NCBI GenBank assembly: GCA_002293275.1
Contig: DBCX01000003.1
Location: 1-12,022 of the forward strand
Reading direction: 5' to 3'
From: Cyanobacteria bacterium UBA947
GTDB lineage: Bacteria; Cyanobacteriota; Vampirovibrionia; Gastranaerophilales; Gastranaerophilaceae
DNA: 12,022 nucleotides
Shown here in pieces: positions 6,413-11,852 of the stretch. A program made the position numbers and the translations under genes. Numbering within the stretch: the first letter of the stretch is position 1; every line of letters starts with the position of its first letter. The notes beneath the pieces were generated by a model, which worked only from the letters and a program-made list of their open reading frames with translations, was not told the DNA's origin and searched no databases.

Positions 6413-7318
6413 CTAAAGCGTTTCGTCCTCAAACGGACAGATTGTTTGGCAAAAGTTTTCGGGCTCGATTTGTATTGTTGAGTGCCTGATACCAAAGGTG
6501 TCAATTAGAATTTGATTGATTTCGCGCAGCAGCGATTCGTGGTCACGATTTTGTGCGACGACGTGGATGCTCAAGGATAGACGGTTTGAGCTTATGCTCC
6601 AAACGTGCAGGTCGTATACCTCAACCACACCTTCAAGCCGGCAGATGGCGTTTTTAATTTCCTCAATATTAACGTTATCGGGTGCTGCCTCCATCAAAAT
6701 ATTAATCGCGGATTTTGTAAGGTTTATTGAGCTGTAAAGCACGAGCAGCGCGATAAAAACGCTCACGATAGGGTCTGCGATATAGAGCCGGTATTTCCAG
6801 GCGAGGAACCCTGCGGCGATGGCGCCTATGGAGCCGAGCAGATCGCCTATGATGTGGAGGAATGCACCTTTTATGTTTAGGTTTTCTTTGCTGCCTTTGT
6901 GCAAGATTGAGGCGCCAACAACATTTACGAGCAGGCCGCCGGCGGCTATCAGCATCATAACGGGGGCGTTGATATTTTGCAGCGCGGTCATCCTGTTGTA
7001 GGCCTCGTGAATAATCGCGAACGCGATAAAAATAAGCGCTGCGCCGTTTATAAACGCGGCAAGGATTTCTGCGCGGTAGTGCCCGTAGGTTTTTTCGGGC
7101 GATGCTTTTTTGGATGAGAGCCAGAGCGCAAAAAACGACAGACCGAGCGCGGCAACATCGCCGAGCATGTGGCCGGCGTCAGCCATCAGGGCCAGACTGT
7201 TGGTAAAATACCCGCCTGCAAACTCGGCGGCCATATAAAACGCCGTCAGAAAAAACACAACCAATAATCGGTTTTGGTTGTCGGATTTGTGGTGGTCGTG
7301 TTCACAGGTGTGCTGCAT
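6413..7318 (-). CDS. Cation diffusion facilitator zinc exporter (CzcD/ZitB type)
   Basis: A 301-residue CDF-family transporter that exchanges protons for cytoplasmic Zn(II) and related divalent metals across the inner membrane. It has a His-rich N-terminus (HTCEHDHHK), about six transmembrane helices, and the two tetrahedral-site HxxxD motifs: H50-D54 with D47 in ADAGHMLGD, and H155-D159 in HIIGD. Two metal-binding helices with these pairs are diagnostic of the zinc branch. A C-terminal cytoplasmic domain (about 205-290) includes EGVVEVYDLHVWSIS and GIRHSTIQIE, typical of the CzcD/ZitB subgroup. The stop lies nine bases from the convergent cdsA-like stop. A TGCTAAAAT element ends six bases before the ATG and there is no well-placed Shine-Dalgarno, so the gene is probably leaderless. 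No metal-responsive regulator is nearby. Confidence 0.92.
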   Translation of the reverse strand: MQHTCEHDHHKSDNQNRLLVVFFLTAFYMAAEFAGGYFTNSLALMADAGHMLGDVAALGLSFFALWLSSKKASPEKTYGHYRAEILAAFINGAALIFIAFAIIHEAYNRMTALQNINAPVMMLIAAGGLLVNVVGASILHKGSKENLNIKGAFLHIIGDLLGSIGAIAAGFLAWKYRLYIADPIVSVFIALLVLYSSINLTKSAINILMEAAPDNVNIEEIKNAICRLEGVVEVYDLHVWSISSNRLSLSIHVVAQNRDHESLLREINQILIDTFGIRHSTIQIEPENFCQTICPFEDETL

Positions 7319-7324
7319 CCACCA

Positions 7325-7353
7325 ATTTTAGCATAAACCAATTAAATTGTAAT
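7325..7353 (-). promoter_or_regulatory. Promoter of the zinc exporter gene
   Basis: Minus strand: ATTACA (7353-7348), 17-base spacer ending in TGC, TAAAAT (7330-7325). The -10 ends six bases before the ATG at 7318. The promoter overlaps the last codons and stop of the preceding small gene, so the exporter does not depend on read-through. Confidence 0.5.
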
Positions 7354-7725
7354 ATCAAACATTTCTTTAACAGATTTTGCGGCAGCTTCGCAATCGCACT
7401 TGGACATATCGGCATCTTTTCCTCTAGCCTTTTCCGCGACCAGATGAAACACAAGCGCTGTACGCGAAGGGCGATCCATGGAGCACATCCAGCTGCATTC
7501 CTTTAATTTGTTACCGTTTGGGTCGACAAAAACCAATCTGTCACCGTAAGGATCTTCAGTCAGTTCGCTCAGCGCAACTAGTTGTATAGACGGGCTTTTC
7601 AGCAATGTTTGAAGTGAACGTTCGGTCACTTTTGACATATTGTACTGGTTGTCCATGATTTTCTGCGCTTTTGGTGAAATTCCGCAGAAACCCGCTTTCG
7701 CCGAACATACGCTCGAAATTTGCAT
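7342..7725 (-). CDS. FCGIS-motif small protein of unknown function, paralogue 1 (127 aa)
   Basis: I do not recognise the family. The protein has FCGIS at residues 13-17, a Cys-containing centre (KECSWMCSM, 75-83; CDC, 110-112), and no membrane segment. It aligns over most of its length with the product at 8820-9245. Shared features are FCGIS..A.K..D at the N-terminus, LQT...SPS(I/V).L(V/I) in the middle (38-50), and ALV.F...A.K.R..DA with a final AA..VK...(F/L)DI near the C-terminus. The pair therefore shares descent, with strong divergence in the central part. The start has GGGGGA eight bases upstream. It follows the acyltransferase gene by 126 bases on the same strand. Location is probably cytoplasmic; function is unknown. 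Confidence 0.7.
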   Translation of the reverse strand: MQISSVCSAKAGFCGISPKAQKIMDNQYNMSKVTERSLQTLLKSPSIQLVALSELTEDPYGDRLVFVDPNGNKLKECSWMCSMDRPSRTALVFHLVAEKARGKDADMSKCDCEAAAKSVKEMFDITI

Positions 7726-7772
7726 AACACATATCCCCCATTTTCAATATTAACATAAAATTCGTAATTAAC

Positions 7773-7780
7773 AAAATTTG
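7773..7780 (-). promoter_or_regulatory. Conserved upstream element of FCGIS paralogue 1
   Basis: On the minus strand CAAATTTT begins 55 bases before the ATG, followed by TT..TTAC.AA..TTAT. The same element occurs at the identical distance before the second paralogue (9293-9300), and GGTGAC lies just upstream in both. It is probably part of a shared promoter region. Confidence 0.4.
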
Positions 7781-7851
7781 CCGGTCACCTGCAACTATCT
7801 TTACATATCTTATCACAAGATTGCCGCCGGTTGAAAAATTACTAACAGGAT

Positions 7852-8469
7852 TCAAACATCCATCTCACCTGACCAGATTACGTTTTGTTTTACAACTTGT
7901 GCCGGGTTGCCCGCGATACAAGTGTATTCTTCGTCAAAACTTTTTGTAACAACGCTTGCTATTCCGACGATACTGTTTGGCGCAATACGGGCGTTTTTTG
8001 TGATGGTTACATCTTGCCCGATCCAGGAATGTTTACCGATAACAAGCGGTGATTTTTGGCGATTGATTACTTGTTTAGTGTCTTTGTCAAAAATCAAATG
8101 AGAATCCGTTGTACGAACTTTCACATCAAACGAAAACAGGCAATCGTCTTCAATAATAAGCTGTGAAGTCCCCCACATTGTAATATTGAGTTTGCCTGTT
8201 GTAAAGGTATTGCGCCCTATTTTGCAGGTGTGTTTGCCAAGCCCGCATGCTATACGCAGTCCGTTAAAAGAACAGCCTTGTTTTATTTCAATCAGGCTGT
8301 CGCTTGAAAGCACCTTGATGCTGGAGCGTTTAAATTTGCACGGCAATTCTATTTTAACGGTGTTGTTGTTGCCTTCAAACCGTATCCTTAAACCGAGCGG
8401 GACTTTAAACCAAGTGTTGACATACTCTTTGCCATCTTTGATTATGATGATTTTGTTATTTTTAAACAT
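7852..8469 (-). CDS. Left-handed beta-helix (hexapeptide) acyltransferase
   Basis: A 205-residue protein that looks like a soluble hexapeptide-repeat acyltransferase (WcaF/CapG/maltose acetyltransferase-like). Such enzymes O- or N-acetylate sugars in surface polysaccharides or small molecules using acetyl-CoA. The C-terminal half carries the repeats: VIGKHSWIGQDVTITKN (143-159) and ARIAPNSIVGIASVVTK (160-176), ending in the family hallmark IAGNPAQVVKQNVIWS (185-200). TTDSH (120-124) precedes the repeats and provides the likely catalytic histidine H124. The N-terminal half (about 25-115) is also beta-rich with irregular repeats. AAAGGA lies ten bases before the ATG. It sits between two paralogous small genes with no glycosyltransferase nearby, so the acceptor is unknown. 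Confidence 0.85.
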   Translation of the reverse strand: MFKNNKIIIIKDGKEYVNTWFKVPLGLRIRFEGNNNTVKIELPCKFKRSSIKVLSSDSLIEIKQGCSFNGLRIACGLGKHTCKIGRNTFTTGKLNITMWGTSQLIIEDDCLFSFDVKVRTTDSHLIFDKDTKQVINRQKSPLVIGKHSWIGQDVTITKNARIAPNSIVGIASVVTKSFDEEYTCIAGNPAQVVKQNVIWSGEMDV

Positions 8470-8595
8470 TTGCAGCTTTTCCTTTACTAAATTAGTTTAG
8501 AACAAATATTTACACAGGGCAAATGAAGTTGTGCTGCACTATAAAAGTCCCTTTAACGTAATCCGTGAGCCTTGAATGATTTGGAGGAGGTGATT

Positions 8596-8733
8596 TTGCT
8601 GGAGATTTTGCCATTGCCGCCGGTGCCGTTATTTTTGCGCAAATCTTCCATAAAGGTTTATAAAAGTAATCTGCTGCAACCCATCGCCGTCAGTGGCATT
8701 GTGAACCTTGTAAGTGTCAGGAATACTTGCTAA
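8596..8733 (+). CDS. Possible 45-residue protein with TTG start
   Basis: A TTG at 8596 follows a strong Shine-Dalgarno, GGAGGAGG (8583-8590), by five bases and opens a 45-codon frame. The product would be MLEILPLPPVPLFLRKSS and onward, Pro/Leu-rich then basic. No promoter is convincing, and it runs against all neighbours from 7342 to 9245. The purine-rich tract may be chance or belong to something else. No homologue comes to mind. Confidence 0.2.
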   Translation: MLEILPLPPVPLFLRKSSIKVYKSNLLQPIAVSGIVNLVSVRNTC

Positions 8734-8759
8734 TTCCTTTTAAAAGTTAAAACTGACAC
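8714..8759. repeat. Nested inverted repeat
   Basis: An outer 7-base pair GTGTCAG (8714-8720) / CTGACAC (8753-8759) encloses AGGAAT (8719-8724) / ATTCCT (8733-8738) and the palindrome CTTTTAAAAG (8737-8746). Inner and outer stems overlap by two bases, so they are mostly alternative foldings. It lies about 60-105 bases after the stop of the 8820 gene and could be a structured RNA or a terminator-like element. Confidence 0.45.
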
Positions 8760-8819
8760 GAGTTAATATGTTCAGAACCAGTCTCTTAACTGTGGCAGTA
8801 TAGAAAGTTCTTTTAAAGT

Positions 8820-9245
8820 CTAAACCTTAATGTCAAGAAGCGCTTCAGTGTCAAGCAGCTTTACGGCGTTTATTGCGGCGAGCTTGCGTTGTCTATCCGT
8901 CAAGCCGGCATCTGTGTCTCTGACTTTGTTTGCAAAAATTTGAAATTGAACAAGTGCGTTGTCTTGGGCGTCGCAGTAGTCTCGGGGATCTTTGTACTCT
9001 TCGGGATAACGATACTTGATACATCCGCCTGTCCATTCTGGGTCGGTTGTTTGAGTTGAATAAAGCACCAAGGCATTATCGTTAGTACTAAAAGCTCTGG
9101 CCCCGGGGCGTTCGTTCATTGTTATAAGGTGCACAGAAGGACTTTGTTTGAATGTTTGGAGATCCCCTTGTGATATGGTAAATTTATCCAATTGTTTACG
9201 GGCAGCTGTTGAAATCCCACAGAAACTGATATTTGAAACGCTCAT
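8820..9245 (-). CDS. FCGIS-motif small protein of unknown function, paralogue 2 (141 aa)
   Basis: Not a family I recognise. The 141-residue protein has FCGIS at residues 8-12, followed by a basic helix (AARKQLDKF), then LQTFKQSPSVHLI (29-41). A central region contains GGC (73-75) and DYC (89-91). A predicted helical C-terminus begins ALVQFQIFANKVR (97-109), followed by a DRQRKLAAINAVKLL stretch and the end LLDIKV. It aligns with the 127-residue protein at 7342-7725 at both ends and is 14 residues longer, mostly in the middle. No signal peptide or membrane segment is visible. The start has AGAAAGGA seven to eight bases upstream. It is the first gene of the minus-strand accessory block and lies 119 bases past the tRNA-Gln gene. 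Confidence 0.7.
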   Translation of the reverse strand: MSVSNISFCGISTAARKQLDKFTISQGDLQTFKQSPSVHLITMNERPGARAFSTNDNALVLYSTQTTDPEWTGGCIKYRYPEEYKDPRDYCDAQDNALVQFQIFANKVRDTDAGLTDRQRKLAAINAVKLLDTEALLDIKV

Positions 9246-9292
9246 AATGTTTTCCTTTCTTGCGATATGCTTGTATAAGGTTAGTAAAAAAT

Positions 9293-9300
9293 AAAATTTG
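9293..9300 (-). promoter_or_regulatory. Conserved upstream element of FCGIS paralogue 2
   Basis: Minus-strand CAAATTTT begins 55 bases before the ATG at 9245, the same offset as in paralogue 1. It is preceded by GGTGA and followed by TTTTTTAC.AA..TTAT; TTATAC in this stretch may be the -10. Confidence 0.4.
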
Positions 9301-9364
9301 TCACCGGGTAGAATGATTATTACATTTCTTAATAATTATATTTTGGACAGCGTAATGCAAAAAG

Positions 9365-9436
9365 CTGGGGCGGAAGGATTCGAACCTCCGGATGCCTGGA
9401 CCAAAACCAGGTGCCTTACCACTTGGCGACGCCCCA
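9365..9436 (-). tRNA. tRNA-Gln (anticodon UUG)
   Basis: The minus strand folds as a full cloverleaf of 72 bases. The acceptor stem is TGGGGCG/CGCCCCA, the D arm GCC...GGC, and the anticodon stem CCTGG/CCAGG with loop TTTTGGT (anticodon TTG). The variable loop has five bases, and the T arm is GGAGG-TTCGAAT-CCTTC with one G-U pair. The discriminator is G and the 3' CCA is not encoded (CTT follows). The weak U-A first pair is typical of bacterial tRNA-Gln and is used in recognition. It starts 26 bases after the nif3-like stop and has its own near-consensus promoter. A short T-run lies directly downstream but without a clear hairpin. Confidence 0.97.
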
Positions 9437-9446
9437 CCATGCACTT

Positions 9447-9474
9447 ATTATAACATTTGAACCTAACATGTCAA
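9447..9474 (-). promoter_or_regulatory. Consensus promoter of tRNA-Gln
   Basis: Minus strand: perfect TTGACA (9474-9469), 16-base spacer ending in TGT, perfect TATAAT (9452-9447). Transcription would start about four bases before the tRNA. The -35 and the start of the spacer overlap the last codons and stop of the nif3-like gene. Confidence 0.8.
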
Positions 9475-10152
9475 GAAAGGAGATTCTTCATTGGCAAAAA
9501 CCGTCTCAACCGGCAGCAAATCCGCAAGCACCTTGAGCACGGGCACCTCGCTTTCAAAATGTCCTATGTCAAACAACACAATCTTGCTCTCGAGCGCGTT
9601 GTGAAATTTTAAATCGCCCGTCACAAACGCGTCTGCGCCGCCGGCTTGAACCTGCGCTATAAAATCCGAACCGTTCCCCGCGCAAAACGCAATCCTTTTC
9701 AAATCCCGCACCTTGCCCTTGTTCACAACCCGCAGGTTGTTTGTGATTTTTTTAAGCCGGGTGGCAAACGCATCCACGGTCGTATCAATGTCAACATAAC
9801 GGATAAAATCTTCGCCGCCTGCGCTTTTCAACCCCAAAACCGAAACCAAAGTGTCGGTTGTGCCGCCGCAAGTTTTGTCTAAATTTGTGTGCGCGCAAAA
9901 AATCGGCATATCCGCATAATCAAGCGGGACAACAAACAGCGGATGGTGTGACAAAATCATATCGGCGCTTGCCTTGCGTGCTTGGCGGACAACATCATCG
10001 GTCACGGTTAGCGCCAGCATTACTTTGCGGATAACCTTGTCATTTACCCCTACGGCCCAGCCGACGCAATCCCAGGGTTCTGCAAGCTCCGGCGGTGCAA
10101 ATTTTTCAACAATCCCGGCGATTTCGGCAACGGTGCAAACTTTATCCTCCAT
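9463..10152 (-). CDS. Nif3-like dinuclear metal center protein (YbgI/DUF34 family)
   Basis: A 229-residue Nif3/YbgI family protein, a widely conserved cytoplasmic protein with a dinuclear metal site. Its function is not settled (GTP cyclohydrolase-like activity and roles in metal handling have been proposed). Visible motifs are EPWDCVGWAVG (25-35, usually ENWDNVGLLVG), ADMILSHHPLF (63-73, metal ligands H69 and H70), FCAHTNLDK with H88 and D92, TGDLKFHNAL, and the C-terminal GHFESEVPVLKVL, which supplies His and Glu ligands. It is a short version without the PII-like insert found in longer relatives. The ATG lies inside the last codons of coaBC (11-base overlap) with GGAGGGG just upstream, indicating translational coupling. 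It is the last gene of the gmk-coaBC-nif3 operon. Confidence 0.9.
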   Translation of the reverse strand: MEDKVCTVAEIAGIVEKFAPPELAEPWDCVGWAVGVNDKVIRKVMLALTVTDDVVRQARKASADMILSHHPLFVVPLDYADMPIFCAHTNLDKTCGGTTDTLVSVLGLKSAGGEDFIRYVDIDTTVDAFATRLKKITNNLRVVNKGKVRDLKRIAFCAGNGSDFIAQVQAGGADAFVTGDLKFHNALESKIVLFDIGHFESEVPVLKVLADLLPVETVFANEESPFLTC

Positions 10153-11293
10153 TTGCCCCTCCCCATATTTCCTTTAAAATTTCGCGGGCGATAATTTCTT
10201 TCGGCGCTTTTTCTATGCGTTTTATTTCGCCTGCGCGGTTTATGATTAGGACCTCGTTGTCGTCCGCGCCAAACCCGATATCTTCGCGTGAAATATCGTT
10301 TGCGACAAGAAAATCGCAGCCTTTGCGTTTGATTTTATCTTGGGCGTTTTCCATAAGATTTTCACTTTCGGCGCAGAACCCGACAATTACCTGGCCGGGG
10401 CGTTTTTTAAGACAGATTTCCGTCAGGATATCAGGGTTTTCTGTTAACTCGAGATATTTGCCCTCACTGTTTTTTTTGATTTTTTGCGAGCTGACCATTT
10501 TCGGGCGGTAATCCGCGACTGCTGCTGCCATGATGATGCAGTCTGCGGTTTTTAGCTCGACGTTGACAGCTTTTTGCAGGTCAAGCGCGGAACCTTTTGA
10601 TGCGTCAAGGAATACGACTTGGGCGCCGCGTCTGCGTGCGGCAATCGCGAGTGCGAACCCCATTTTACCCGACGAACGGTTGGTCAGGTAGCGTACGGGG
10701 TCAATGTTTTCCACGGTGCCGCCGGCGGTTATGACGATTTTTTTACCTTTCAGCGGTGCGGTCAGGACATCTTTTGCCGCGTCAAAAATCGTATCAAGCC
10801 CGCACAAGCGGCCGTTGCCCTCGGTGCCGCAGGCAAGGAACCCTGATTCCGGGCGGCAGATGATGTAGTTTTTTTCAAGGTGCGCAAGGTGCGCTTTTAT
10901 GGTCGGGTTTTCCCACATACCGGTGTTCATCGCGGGTGCGATGATGACAGGTTTTGTGAACGCGCAGGCGACAGAGGTCAAAAGGTTGTCCGCGTAGCCG
11001 TTTGCGATTTTAGAAAGCGTGTTTGCGCTGCACGGTGCGATAACCATAACATCGGCCTCGTCGGCGAGCGCTATGTGTCCGGGGGTGAAATTTCCGGTAT
11101 CAAACTGCTCTACTGCAACCTCGTTGCCTGAAAGGTTTTGCAATGTGAGCTTGGTGACAAATTCCAGCGCGTTCGGGGTGCAAATCACTTTGACATTTAC
11201 GCCGGTGCGCTTGAACATACGGATAAGCTCGCAGATTTTATAGGCCGCAATGCCGCCTGTGATGCCGATTAGGACGGTTTTACTTTTTAGCAT
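10142..11293 (-). CDS. coaBC: Bifunctional phosphopantothenoylcysteine decarboxylase / phosphopantothenate--cysteine ligase
   Basis: A 383-residue fusion enzyme (Dfp) carrying out steps 2 and 3 of coenzyme A synthesis from phosphopantothenate. The N-terminal CoaC flavodoxin-like domain (about 1-175) has GITGGIAAYK (10-19), catalytic H73 in PGHIAL, APCSANTLSKIANG (86-99), PAMNTGMWENP with N123, and the flap cysteine C155 in GFLACGTEGNGRL. The CoaB domain (about 180-383) has ITAGGTVENIDPVRYLTNRSSGKMG, the AAVADYRPK block, the ENPDIL segment, VGFCAESENL and FLVANDIS, the nucleotide-binding and dimer elements. All catalytic positions I can check are present. The ATG overlaps the gmk stop by seven bases, with GGAGG seven bases upstream. 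In many bacteria rpoZ lies between gmk and coaBC; here it is absent. Confidence 0.96.
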   Translation of the reverse strand: MLKSKTVLIGITGGIAAYKICELIRMFKRTGVNVKVICTPNALEFVTKLTLQNLSGNEVAVEQFDTGNFTPGHIALADEADVMVIAPCSANTLSKIANGYADNLLTSVACAFTKPVIIAPAMNTGMWENPTIKAHLAHLEKNYIICRPESGFLACGTEGNGRLCGLDTIFDAAKDVLTAPLKGKKIVITAGGTVENIDPVRYLTNRSSGKMGFALAIAARRRGAQVVFLDASKGSALDLQKAVNVELKTADCIIMAAAVADYRPKMVSSQKIKKNSEGKYLELTENPDILTEICLKKRPGQVIVGFCAESENLMENAQDKIKRKGCDFLVANDISREDIGFGADDNEVLIINRAGEIKRIEKAPKEIIAREILKEIWGGANGG

Positions 11294-11817
11294 ATCAGCG
11301 CCTCCAAATTCCGGGCGGCGTCGTCTATGTCGTCGTTTATGATTCGGTGGTCGAATTGTTTGGACAGTTCAAGTTCATTTTTTACGATGTTGAGGCGCTT
11401 TTGGACGGTTTCTTCGTCCTCGGTGCCGCGTCCGCGCAGGCGTTTTTCAAGGTCTTCAAACGACGGCGGTGCGATAAAAATAAGCGTTGCATTTTCGCCG
11501 AGCTTTTCCTTGACCTGCAAGGCGCCTTGGGTGTCGATTTCAAGAATTATTTTACCGCCGCGGATGTTTTCGCGTCGCGTGCCGTAAAGGTTGCCGGCAA
11601 ACTCTGCCCATTCAAGGAACTCACCGGCTGCTGCTGCGGTTTCAAACTCGCTGCGTGTCAGGAAAAAGTAGTTAACGCCAGGGATTTCATTTGGGCGCGG
11701 CGGGCGCGTTGTGCACGAAACTGAAAGCGCAAACTGCGGATTTTGTTCCAAAAACCGCTTGATGACAGTGCCTTTGCCCACACCTGAGGGGCCCGAGATT
11801 ACGAATAATTTTTCCAT
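11287..11817 (-). CDS. gmk: Guanylate kinase
   Basis: A 176-residue cytoplasmic enzyme that phosphorylates GMP to GDP with ATP. The P-loop is GPSGVGKGT (9-17). The GMP-binding region follows as CTTRPPRP (35-42), GVNYFF (47-52) and EFLEWAEFAGNLYGT (66-80). IILEIDTQGALQVK is the strand and loop carrying the conserved Asp of GMP kinases, and LRGRGTEDEETVQKRL is the lid. The protein is a little short (185-205 is usual), mainly at the C-terminus, but the core is complete. It heads the minus-strand operon and overlaps coaBC. A TATAAT ends six bases before the ATG with no Shine-Dalgarno, so it is probably translated from a leaderless mRNA. The start is 29 bases from the divergent uvrA start. Confidence 0.97.
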   Translation of the reverse strand: MEKLFVISGPSGVGKGTVIKRFLEQNPQFALSVSCTTRPPRPNEIPGVNYFFLTRSEFETAAAAGEFLEWAEFAGNLYGTRRENIRGGKIILEIDTQGALQVKEKLGENATLIFIAPPSFEDLEKRLRGRGTEDEETVQKRLNIVKNELELSKQFDHRIINDDIDDAARNLEALIC

Positions 11818-11823
11818 GAAACA

Positions 11824-11852
11824 ATTATACGTGGTATAATTTTAATATGCAA
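11824..11852 (-). promoter_or_regulatory. gmk promoter
   Basis: Minus strand: TTGCAT (11852-11847, moderate -35 match), 17-base spacer, TATAAT (11829-11824), ending six bases before the gmk ATG. The -35 covers the uvrA start codon on the other strand. Confidence 0.55.
11832..11840 (+). promoter_or_regulatory. uvrA promoter, extended -10
   Basis: TGG+TATAAT ends six bases before the uvrA ATG. A weak -35 (TTTCCA, 11811-11816) would overlap the gmk start codon. No Shine-Dalgarno is present. Confidence 0.6.

Larger units (their letters stand above)
8470..8819. other. 350-base gap with inverted repeats and possible gene remnants
   Basis: No long gene is present between the acyltransferase and the second FCGIS gene. 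Minus-strand frames at 8739-8629 (36 codons, SIPDTYKVHNATDGDG and on, no start codon) and 8651-8553 (32 residues from an ATG without Shine-Dalgarno) abut in different frames. They read like fragments of one decayed gene. Alternatively they are shadows of the plus-strand 45-residue frame at 8596. An inverted repeat lies at 8714-8759. I cannot decide whether this is a decayed gene, a short mobile repeat or a structured RNA. Confidence 0.4.

Noticed and set aside
7807..7821. ATCTT/AAGAT hairpin between the acyltransferase and paralogue 1 as a terminator
   Set aside because: Only five weak A/T-rich pairs and no T-run after it on either strand.
7556..7855. A 99-codon minus-strand frame starting before FCGIS paralogue 1
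   Set aside because: It overlaps paralogue 1 in another frame, has no Shine-Dalgarno, and its composition looks like an out-of-frame shadow.
7342..9436. Genomic island integrated at the 3' end of tRNA-Gln
   Set aside because: The accessory block lies on the tRNA 3' side, but I found no second copy of the tRNA end at its other border and no integrase in the window.
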